NCBI RefSeq assembly: GCF_001642475.1
Contig: NW_019174064.1
Span: forward strand, 1-64,000
Direction: 5' to 3'
Source of the DNA: Fonsecaea monophora
Lineage: Eukaryota; Ascomycota; Eurotiomycetes; Chaetothyriales; Herpotrichiellaceae
Length of the DNA: 64,000 bases
In this document: positions 21,750-30,412 of the stretch, one piece after another
Numbering within the stretch: position 1 is the first letter of the stretch
Layout of the letters: every line of letters begins with the position of its first letter
Made by a program: the position numbers and the translations under genes
Notes under the pieces: generated by a model
Database searches by the model: none
Told to the model about the DNA's origin: nothing
What the model saw: only the letters and a program-made list of their open reading frames with translations

Positions 21750-23009
21750 ATGGCACCATACAAGGCTTTGACCCCTCGGCGTGGGGCGGCGCCGGCGGTT
21801 CGCGCTTCAAACGCCCAAATGGCCAATAATCCGCAGTCACCCGCCGATCGTGACAAGGATCATAGAGCCGGACCCCCACAAGGCACGGGCACTGCGAGTG
21901 GCGCTGGGACACCCACTATCAGGGCTGGAAGAGTTGGCAGAGGCTTTCGAAATGATCCCACACAACGCGTTGTCCGTCATCAGAAGACACCATACGTCTA
22001 CAGAATCGGCATACGCCTTCCCAAGGAGAAGTTGCGACAGTTCCCGCGGTATAACGGCAGGGTTCGCAAGTTTGTGTCCGACGGTCCTGGGTCTTTTGTG
22101 ACTCTGAAAGTTCCCCAGTTGCATACCATCATCAGTCGGAGAGGGCAACATACTTCACCAGATACAGTGGTAACAGGGGTCTCGTCGGTCACTTCTCCTC
22201 CATCACCAGAGACGGTTCATTCTGGGGCGCCATCTATCTTCTCCGAGATCACGCCCTGCTCTGATTTCAGGACTTCAGCCACCGACGAGTCTTCACCGCA
22301 AGAAACCGGGGCAAACGACGGTCTGCGTGACGGGTGGAGTGGCACCGAGCACGAACTTCTGGCTGGCACAACTCGATCGGTTCTTGGACCCCTTGACAAG
22401 TCGTTTGCTTCCCCCGACCGCCCCCGAGCCGACTTTGAAGACTTACCCGTGGCCGAACGCCTTCTGAGTAACCCCAACGGCAACGGCGACGCGATGGCGC
22501 CTGTCAAGGATACCAGCAACGTGCACAATACTATCAAAGACATTATCCAACATCTGACCGACATCCAGATCCAGACCCACGGCTACATCCCCGGCACGCA
22601 AGATTTGTTGGTTGACAAGTTGACCGATCTAACCAACTCGCTTTCCCAGCTAAAGCACCAGACTTCGCCCACCGAATCTCCCAACAATTACATTCATCAA
22701 GTCGCGATTGCTCCGGAGATAGTGGACTACGTAGATGATGGTCGCAATCCGGATATTTTCACCCGAGATTTCGTGGAGAATGTGCAGAGAGGCAATGCGG
22801 TGATTAACGGCAAACAGCAGGCATTCAGGGAGTTTTCGGAGATTTTCGCTCAGAAGCTTAAGGAGGGAATCCCGGGCGTGAGTAAGGAGGTAGAGAGGGT
22901 ATTGAGGAATGCTGGTTTCGATGAGGAACATGATGCTACAACGAATGGAGATGGACGGATGGATTCACAGAAAGAGGAATCAAACAACAACGGCACAGCA
23001 AATGGATGA
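21750..23009 (+). CDS. MED10: Mediator subunit 10 (Med10/Nut2) with long in-frame N-terminal extension
   Basis: One continuous 419-codon frame from the ATG at 21750. The C-terminal 171 residues, starting at an internal ATG at 22494 (MAPVKDTS), read as a complete Med10, the conserved middle-module subunit of the RNA polymerase II Mediator. Signatures are IKDIIQHLTDIQIQTHGYI, LVDKLTDLTNSLSQL, PEIVDYVDDGRNPDIFTRDF and VENVQRGNAVINGKQQAF. The preceding 248 residues are basic then Ser/Thr/Pro-rich (VYRIGIRLPKEKLRQFPRY stands out) and match no family I know. Med10 normally starts near its own MAPV-like N-terminus, so the real start may be 22494. The extension could then be a leader or a separate upstream gene whose stop is hidden by an intron. 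The Med10 part is secure, the extension is not. Confidence 0.85.
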   Translation: MAPYKALTPRRGAAPAVRASNAQMANNPQSPADRDKDHRAGPPQGTGTASGAGTPTIRAGRVGRGFRNDPTQRVVRHQKTPYVYRIGIRLPKEKLRQFPRYNGRVRKFVSDGPGSFVTLKVPQLHTIISRRGQHTSPDTVVTGVSSVTSPPSPETVHSGAPSIFSEITPCSDFRTSATDESSPQETGANDGLRDGWSGTEHELLAGTTRSVLGPLDKSFASPDRPRADFEDLPVAERLLSNPNGNGDAMAPVKDTSNVHNTIKDIIQHLTDIQIQTHGYIPGTQDLLVDKLTDLTNSLSQLKHQTSPTESPNNYIHQVAIAPEIVDYVDDGRNPDIFTRDFVENVQRGNAVINGKQQAFREFSEIFAQKLKEGIPGVSKEVERVLRNAGFDEEHDATTNGDGRMDSQKEESNNNGTANG

Positions 23010-23571
23010 TGGCCAGTCAAGGGTCGACACTTACATCATGTCTACGAGAAACTCACCGTGCCAGCGAGGAATATTGATCGAGCCAAAGAGACTTACGGGA
23101 GCTTTGAGCTGACGAGCATTTTTGACGACAGGAATGAAGATGAAATCCTACCAAGTTAGTAGGAAGCTTCACAGGCTGGGAAACAGTATGGTTCTGGAGA
23201 GTTACACGTAAGCGTGCTTGGAAACACCAAGAGCTGGAACGGATGGGTTGGCCACTGTTTGACAAGGAGAAGAAACAAGCCATGCCCGAAGTCAGTTGTT
23301 TAGCCTAGCAGAGTGCAGAAGCGTGTTGGATGCGTCTTCATGTTCTCATCCTGCTACAAGGCTGAACTGGCCGCGACTTGGCTTGAATCGAGCAGCTTTG
23401 AGCTTGACCGGAGAAACTTCGCCAAAAGCTCCCCGTGGGTTGGCGTCATTGAATAATAATAACCAAAATGTCATGCCACCGAAACAGTCTAAAGTAGCAT
23501 TTCATTACCTTGTATACAATCGTTAAGCTTTGCGTTTGTCATTCCAGCATCTTCGTGGTGATCAATCCGCG
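23010..23571. other. spacer between Med10 and Aim18-like genes
   Basis: A 560-base tandem spacer. I see no gene or RNA. It must hold the Med10 3' UTR and the promoter of the next gene. Confidence 0.4.
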
Positions 23572-24843
23572 ATGACTGCCTCTCCAGCTCGTGCTCTCCT
23601 CGCCAGGCGGGTGTGTCGTTGCACATCCTCGAAGCTGCCATCAGGTTACCCCCCAACATCAAGCCCCCGTCTCACTCGACTCCTCTCGAGCAGCACTCAG
23701 CACAATGAGCCCACAAGTCCACAGCCCTCGTTTTCCTCCCAAATCCCGACCTATGGCTCCTCGGAGTTGCTGCGCCGGAAATACCAGAAGACGAACCAGG
23801 AGACGGACGTCAGGAGGGACAAGGCAGAGCGAGCCAGGACGGTGAAGCGCATGCGCTGGGCTGGGTATGGGATTGCGGCTTGTACTTTGGCCATGTTTGC
23901 AACTATATCACTATACCCGGATCCCAGAAAAGAGAAACCGGCGGAAGCGTCCTCGAACGTTGTACGGCTCGACGCACCACCCTCCATCACCAACACCCTC
24001 GTCGACCCCTCTTCCAAGCCTCAAGACGTCGAGCAGATCCCCACTGGCACAAGCTCGATTCCCTTCTTCCCTCGAATCATCCACATTGCATCTGACGCTC
24101 CGCCATCTACCCCGGCATCTGCCAACGAAGGCACTCAAGCCGATGTGGAATACCAATTGGTTGGACTGGGAATTCGCACCGTGTCAATCCTTAGCATCCA
24201 GGTCTACGTGGTCGGCCTCTACGTTGCTGTCCCAGATATTGCCGCTTTGCAGAAGCGGCTCGTCGAAGCCGCCGTGCCGCCCAGCGAGAGCGTCGCGACG
24301 ACCCTCGTGGCCGGCGAGAAATCCCAGCTGAAAGAGCTCCTGCTCGACCCGGTCCGCGGAGAGCAGATCTGGAACGACATCATCAAGGATGGCCAGCTCC
24401 GCACGGCTTTCAGGATCGTCCCGACGAGAAGCACCGACTTCATGCACCTGCGCGACGGCTTCGTCCGGGGCATCACGGCGCGCTCGGCCCATTTCGCGTC
24501 GGACAGACACGACGACTCCTTCCAGGATGAGTCGTTCGGCGCCGCGCTCAACGAGTTCAAATCCGCGTTCGGAGGCAGCGCGCGGCGGAAAATGCCCAAG
24601 GGCGACATCCTCCTCCTCGTCCGCGACGCGCAGGGCAAGATGACCGTGTGGAACGAGGACCACAAAAAGGGCAATCGCATGCTGATGGGGGTGGTGGCCG
24701 ACGAAAGAGTCGGCAGACTCTTGTGGCTGGGCTATCTAGCCGGGAAGAACGTCAGCAGCGACGAGGCCAGACGGAACGTCATCGAGGGATGCATGGAGTT
24801 TGTGGAACGGCCAGTCGGGACGGTGGCGGCGCAGGTTGTATAA
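23572..24843 (+). CDS. AIM18: Aim18-like mitochondrial chalcone-isomerase-fold protein
   Basis: Single-exon 423-aa protein. I chose the ATG at 23572 because the open frame upstream lacks an ATG. Residues 1-60 are Arg/Ser/Ala-rich without acids (MTASPARALLARRVCRC), a mitochondrial presequence. A basic stretch then precedes one membrane segment, AGYGIAACTLAMFATISLYP (about residues 101-120). The chalcone isomerase-like domain fills the C-terminal half: YQLVGLGIRTVSILSIQVYV, VGLYVA, AFRIVPTRSTDFMHLRDGF, KSAFGG, MPKGDILLLVRD, and GRLLWLGYLAGKNVSS near the end. Yeast Aim18 and Aim46 share this layout and are mitochondrial proteins. Enzymatic activity as a true chalcone isomerase is not expected for fungal members. 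Confidence 0.85.
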   Translation: MTASPARALLARRVCRCTSSKLPSGYPPTSSPRLTRLLSSSTQHNEPTSPQPSFSSQIPTYGSSELLRRKYQKTNQETDVRRDKAERARTVKRMRWAGYGIAACTLAMFATISLYPDPRKEKPAEASSNVVRLDAPPSITNTLVDPSSKPQDVEQIPTGTSSIPFFPRIIHIASDAPPSTPASANEGTQADVEYQLVGLGIRTVSILSIQVYVVGLYVAVPDIAALQKRLVEAAVPPSESVATTLVAGEKSQLKELLLDPVRGEQIWNDIIKDGQLRTAFRIVPTRSTDFMHLRDGFVRGITARSAHFASDRHDDSFQDESFGAALNEFKSAFGGSARRKMPKGDILLLVRDAQGKMTVWNEDHKKGNRMLMGVVADERVGRLLWLGYLAGKNVSSDEARRNVIEGCMEFVERPVGTVAAQVV

Positions 24844-25879
24844 AAAAGACCCCCGTTTTCCCTCCAGCCCGTCTAAGATGGACATGCGATACAGTGAGAC
24901 AGACGGTCCCCAAATCCTGGAGATGGAAGTCTCACTTGAGCAGGCAAAGATCAAGATTTGACTGATATGCACGCGACTTGCCGCCCGAACTCGACTCCCC
25001 AAAATCATAGTCACCCCCTTTGAAAAAAAAAAAAAGGGGGGCACCTGTAAACATAGCGAAGCAAGGACTAAAATGGAAAATGGAAAATGGAAACCAAAAT
25101 ATGGTTTCAACAAGGACTAGCTTGGTATCTATCTACCTACCTGTTTAGTAGTATGACCAGAGCAGAGACTCATCATGGGATTTGATTTGATTTGATTCGA
25201 TTCGTTACGACCTCAATGCGAGGGACGAGGGACAGAGAGCATATTAAGCCCTAAACGAGACCTGAAGTACTACTTACTGTACACAAGTTGTATGTCACCG
25301 CAAGCTTGCGATCTAGCGACTGAGCTGGCTGGCTGGCTGACTGATCGATTGACTTGAGCGAACGAGCAAAGAAACTTGCTTCTGGGGTTTGATTTGCTGG
25401 GCACCTCTACCATCTCTGAAACTGTGGTGGAAGCCGCGTTCCGGTTCTTGTTCCAATATCCTCTGCGAATTGCGACTGCTTTGATAAAAAGATGTTTGGA
25501 CGCTTTATATGCAGGGCCTTTTGCTGGGCTGAGGGAGAAAGAATGGCGATAGACCGCCAAATAGTGCATGATCAGCATGATCAAGCTGCTTCGCTGGCTA
25601 GATCTGACCTGATTCACAACAACATGGGATGGGAGAGAAAAGATAACTCGTGCGCGGTTATAACATGTATTGGTGGTATATTCATCTATCACTCTTGGGC
25701 CTCTTGTATCATGGGTTCTTCTGCCTCCACTTCAAGCACGACGGAGTGTAGCCTCCGCCGGTTCCAGTCACATAAAAATCCAACCGCTGCGACTTGACCG
25801 GCGCAACGGCTCCATTCCAGAGGCCATTGCATTGCGTGTGGATTGAGTGTCTTTCTGTGTATCAGGGCTGCGAAGCCGA
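24844..25879. other. convergent 3' region with several microsatellites
   Basis: A 1.0-kb spacer between the converging Aim18-like and glutaredoxin genes. It holds an A13 run followed by G6 (about 25023-25041), three copies of an ATGGAAA-type unit (about 25071-25094), and a (GATTT)n/(GATTC)n run at about 25180-25204. No gene is supported. Confidence 0.55.
25180..25204. repeat. (TTTGA)n microsatellite
   Basis: Tandem TTTGA copies grading into TTCGA copies in non-coding sequence. The change from T to C in the later copies is a simple point difference within the unit. Confidence 0.75.
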
Positions 25880-26299
25880 TTACAGGGCACCTGCAGCGCT
25901 CAAGAGGTCGTTGAGTTGGCCCTTCTTGGCCTGCAGATCCGAGTTGCCTCCAATGTGCTTGTGGTCGATGAAGATGTTGGGGACACTGCGCTGGCCGGTG
26001 ATTTCTTCGAGAGCGTCTTGGATTGCGGCGCCATCATCTGCACAAGAACGCAAAAAAAGGGGGTGTCAGCCAACTCCCAGAAGTCAAATGCTCGAGGCGC
26101 ACATCATGGACAGCGCGGGGGGAGACAACGAGAAAAAGAAAAACATACCAACTTCATCCAGCTCGAGCAAGTAGTATTTGGCATGTGCCCCGTTCAGCAG
26201 CGACTTGGTTGCGCGACAGTAGGGGCAGTAACTCTTGGAGAAGACCACGACGGCGTTCTCGTCGATGATCTGCTGGGCCTTTTGTTTGGCGGCGGACAT
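25880..26299 (-). CDS. dithiol glutaredoxin (CPYC, class I)
   Basis: Glutathione-dependent disulfide oxidoreductase of 102 aa. Exons are 26299-26149 and 26037-25880, with a 111-nt intron. The second exon was found by joining GAT GAA GTT G to the sequence after the CAG at 26038. Active site CPYC lies at residues 25-28 (SKSYCPYCRATKSLL). The glutathione-binding elements SVPNIFIDHKHIGG with the cis-proline and the GG pair are in exon 2. The C-terminus DLQAKKGQLNDLLSAAGAL is normal for Grx1/Grx2-type proteins. The frame stays open upstream to an ATG at 26767, giving a 258-aa long form whose last stretch (FSPFRSLVRTFFTSPSVSP) looks like a mitochondrial presequence. Alternative starts producing cytosolic and mitochondrial forms are known for yeast GRX2. 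Here this is inference. Confidence 0.92.
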
Positions 26300-27459
26300 G
26301 GCTGCGGGTGATACTGAGGGCGAGGTGAAAAAGGTGCGGACGAGGCTGCGAAACGGGGAAAAGATTGAGGAAGCTATGGTGGCGGTATTGACTCTTGATC
26401 TCGAAGATATGAGAGAGGTGGACTTGGTTTTTATATTAAAACTCGCCCGCAAGAGACTAAAACCGCTCTCGTCTAGACTTCTAGTTTTCCTGGCGTTGTT
26501 CGGGAGAGGATTACCAATGAGGAAAGACAGCGATTGCGAAATCAGCGCAGGGGGGTGAGAGAGGCGCGTGCGGAAGATGAGGGGGGGATTTTGGGCAATG
26601 CAGATTGACAAATCTTGGAGACCGATGACGATGATGATGGAAGCAGCAGCAGGAGGAGCAGCAACAGCAGCAGCAGCGGGAGCAAACAGGAGGGGCTTGG
26701 TTCGGAGTAGCCTGACAAGCCTGAGTAGGTTATTGTAGGGCAAACGGAAGAGACGGCGATCAGTCATCACGGCATAAGGAACAGTTTGAAGCACGATTAG
26801 CCGGGAAATCCAAATATCGGGGAATTTCAATACAGTTAGATCACAGTGTCTCTTAAACTGGCGTGTCATGGGCTCTTGTCTGTCACTCCTCCCAGCCTTG
26901 TGGCCACGAGGCTGCGCAATCCGCCCAAGGCCACGATTATCAACCATGAGGACAAGGGGAAAAGTGCTCAGGGTTTCGACTTTTTCATGCTTGTACATGG
27001 GGTATCTGCCTTTTTGACACATTCAATCTGCGACAACTGATCCCGCCCCGTATCACCAATCGCCCAGGAGATGTCGTGGCCATTGGCTCTCGAATCGTTC
27101 TTCTTCTCCCAGTCTGTGCCTCGAGGCTCCTGACTGAACACGGTCTCTGATCTCCTGTCTCTCCTATCGAAAAACGGACTCGAAAAATAGTCAAAAGCCT
27201 ACTTTGCCGCTCCCTTGCAGCTCTTTCGCGAAAGACCGCTCCACACACAAGAATCACCACAGCAAACACCCAACGAGGGACAAAAAAACTAACGAATCAC
27301 TCCCGCTAAAATTGCAATCATGGAAACAGCAACCACAGGCCACACATCCCCCTTCCCACCTCCCACCAACAATCCCTCGCACAAATGAAAAAATCAAGCC
27401 CACGTCTTGTGAATGTGTGTACACAGAAGAAAGTGGTAGTGCCGTTTCTGGCCTTTCCC
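26300..27459. promoter_or_regulatory. upstream region of glutaredoxin and 3' flank of the TeaR-like gene
   Basis: Contains the possible N-terminal extension of glutaredoxin (minus strand, 26767 to 26300). Within it lies a GCA/CTG-type trinucleotide stretch at about 26640-26690 that would encode an Ala-rich segment. Beyond about 26.8 kb I see no gene. The segment 27060-27459 is the 3' flank of the TeaR-like gene and the glutaredoxin promoter. Confidence 0.45.
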
Positions 27460-29313
27460 TCACATAACAACACAGCACCCGCATCCCTTCTCCTTGACCT
27501 TCTCCTCCATCTCGTCTTGCTGCATCCGCTGCACCTGCATCCTTGTGTTCGGTTGGGTGGGCACAGATGTGATACTGCCCATGGTAGTGCTTTGCACGGG
27601 ATTCGGGACTCGTGGCATCGTACTGTATCCGCCATTCACGCTTCCTCCCGTACTCGGCCTCATGCTACCAGCCCCAGAGTTTCTGCCGTTTGGCCTGGGT
27701 TTTAGAGGCCAGGCACTTCCCTCATCTGCGCCGTCATTCTCCTTTCCGTCCGGCTCTGTCGACTGAGGAATGACTGGCGAAGGCGACTTCACCTGCCCAT
27801 TGCCTGTATGAATCGCTAGAGGGGAGAAGTTCCTGTCGTATGTGCTCGGCACCGCGCCTTGGTCTTGCCACTGTGCTTGTTGCTGTCTGCGGGCATGTGT
27901 GGGGATGATCTGTTCTTCGGGAGGAAGCCTTGGATCTGGTTTATACATTGTAGCAAGCCACGGCGGATCTCCCTCTGGTCGATTCACTGCTGTCCGAGGG
28001 CGATCGAGTTCTCCGGATCTCGTTCCCGGTCGCTGGGTTGTGGAAGGTGCTGCGCCTGGTTTGGCATTTGTTGAAGGTTTCCTAGCCGTGGCAGATGTCT
28101 TGCGTCCGGCTGACGTGCCTGGCGGGGAGCCTTGGGCTCCTGTTTTGGGTCGGTTTTTCGTGGGGGATGATGATTTGGATGTTAGTTGCTTGTTGGGAAC
28201 AGGTGTCGGGAGGAACGTAGAGTCGCCTTCGTCCTGCATCGTCTGACTCCCTATACTTCCCTTTCTGGTTCTGGTCTTGAAGACAGGGATACCGTCTTCG
28301 GGACTCATACTGTTACTAATAGTGCGCTTCCTGACCAGTGGGGTGTCTCGCTCAATTCTCTCTTGCGGTATGGGTAGAGGACTTGACGTCAACACCGGTA
28401 TCTTTGAGCCAGATTTTCTCAGCGTCGGACTCAGGTATATTTGAGACGACGGGGTCTCTGCCGCGATCTCCTCGGGCGTGCGGAAATCCCAATTTGCTCT
28501 TTCGTCCTCTTCTGCTTCTGGCAGGGGCTCAGGCAGTCGAGTTTTGGTCTCCTCGGACTCCACCCTGCGGTATTCGGACGCGTTGCGGTCGTCACTTCGT
28601 CGACCTCGACTGGTGTCTCGTGGCGTGCCCTTGCTCACGCTCCTCCTCGCCTTGGCCAGGTTGATGCCTGCCGCCTGCAATTCCTCGCTCTCGATCTTGG
28701 CCAACTTGTCCCGATGGATCCAGCCCTCCGGGTCATCGTCGGTCGGCCGGTACATGTTCTCGGGGATGTCATTGTCGGCCGGGGTTTGGCTGACATTGCC
28801 ACTACTCGGATTGCTCTTGTAGAGATCGAGCAGGCTGTCCGCTTCACTCCCACTGCGTATCAGGCTTGTCTCCCGCTGTCCCAACTCTTCAACTCGATTG
28901 TGCGGAGCGGCGGTTGCGACGGCCGGTCGTCCATTGACACCGGTGCTGTCTTTGCGGTTCGGCGCCAGTGCGGTCAACGGCGCACGCGTGGATCCCGAGG
29001 AGTTCTGACGCAGCCCTCCAGGACGTGTTTTGTTTGTTGCGGTCGTGTTCTGGCGTGTCATTTATTTTTCCCATGTCAGTTTATTCTGTCACATGAAAAT
29101 AACGAAAACAAACTCCCCCAAAAACAGGAAAAAGATCCCAATTGCATGGGGGAAAGCGTGTAACGAACAAACAATAAAAAAACCCCTTCTTCTGTCCACA
29201 CCGAGCGCGAAACTCACCTCTTGACTACTAGCGGAACCCACTGCATCGTACGGCGGCCTGGCCCCATTAACGACCATAGTCGACGAAGGTCCTGCAGTTG
29301 CTATGCCCGCCAT
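27460..29313 (-). CDS. teaR: TeaR-like prenylated polarity protein
   Basis: Predicted 561-aa, low-complexity protein ending in a lipid-anchor motif GCGCCVVM. The CVVM box predicts farnesylation and the extra cysteines may be palmitoylated. Exons are 29313-29218 and 29049-27460, joined across a 168-nt intron with a GTGAGT donor and a CCAG acceptor in phase 0. The exon 1 product is MAGIATAGPS..SASSQE. An ATG also lies at 29061, but its first codons fall in the intron of this model. Middle motifs WIHRDKLAKIESEELQAAG, ANWDFRTPEEIA and SGSKIPVLTSSPLPIPQE recall to me the Aspergillus TeaR cell-end receptor, a relative of fission yeast Mod5 that anchors Tea1-type microtubule markers at hyphal tips. 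That name comes from memory of the motifs and the CAAX layout. The rest is Ser/Pro/Arg-rich and probably disordered. Confidence 0.7.
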
Positions 29314-30412
29314 CAGCAGTATCTCTTCAACCACTGTCGACGTGCGCAAATGCTAGGCCTCCCCTCCCTCTCAGTGTAAATGCGCCATGTACATACAACC
29401 GCGATAACCCCGATGCCCATACGAAGAAGGGACCCGCTTCCCAATCGAAAGATGAACCCTGACGCGACGGGGCGCAACGGCGATGAACTCGGGGAATAAG
29501 GTCCTCAACAGTCCGTAACGTCAACGAAGGGAGAGAGTGGGCGCGGCTCGCGGGAAAGAATGCTTCGTATCGAGGGGCTTGCAGAATGGCGGTCTGCAAA
29601 GGGGGCGAGAATGCGGTATTTCAGTGATCGAGGGTTCGAAGAGCGTAGATCAAAGGGCGATGCGAAGGTCAATGCTATAATATTATGGAAAAGGAACTAT
29701 GCTTTAGCCAACAAAAGAATAAAGAGCACAATCCACTTGACACACACGAGCGCAGAGCTGGTAGGTTTGTATTATTGTTGCTTTGGGGATCTCGATGGAC
29801 GAACGTCGGGGGCGTTATTCTCGCTTAATCTGACCTCAATGCCCCATTCATGTTCCATGTCAACAACAATCGGCCACTCACTAGCCACATAAAGGACCAT
29901 AGTAATCTCATATGAGAACACGAAAAAAACGATTCATCTTGTCTTCTATGCTCAAAATGGTTCATCATTTCGTCAATTCCTCTGAAGGAATTATTTGTCA
30001 TATACCAACTATACAATCCGGTTAATCCCTCTAAAAACCAGACAAATTCCTTTCCTTTGTTCAAGGCTGGCGCTACCCGTGTGATGGTGTAGGCTCTGAT
30101 AAGTCCTGTCGACCTCGGTTATATGTCTGACTCCTCCCTCAGAATGCATATTATTCCGCCGCGGCTGCATAGGTCTCTTCATATCGGGTCAACCATGCTC
30201 ATGCCCCCTTCACCCTCATCCGTTTCCAACCACCACCCAGGAAGCCTGTATTTAAATAAAAACACTGAATCGGAAGATGATCATGAGTGAACTCGTCCCT
30301 GATATATACGTGGGAGAAGGTCTGCAAAAAGTTTGTTCTCGGCTTGAATGGGTGTTGAGCTGAGAAATGTGTCAATGGTAAAGCCCTACCCATCAGGGCT
30401 TGTGTGAACCCA
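29314..30412. other. spacer between TeaR-like and J-domain genes
   Basis: A 1.1-kb tandem spacer on the minus strand. It holds the TeaR-like promoter and the 3' flank of the J-domain gene. I see no other gene or repeat. Confidence 0.45.

Noticed and set aside
21781..22101. 106-codon plus-strand frame inside the Med10 extension
   Set aside because: Shadow of the longer frame in another register, without its own features.
24900..25700. Possible transposon remnant around the A-run and TTTGA repeats
   Set aside because: Only simple repeats are present. No terminal repeats, target duplication or element protein could be seen.
26084..27022. 312-codon minus-strand frame taken as one protein
   Set aside because: Its first codon is not ATG and its 3' end reads into the glutaredoxin intron. 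The supported part is the spliced glutaredoxin with a possible start at 26767.
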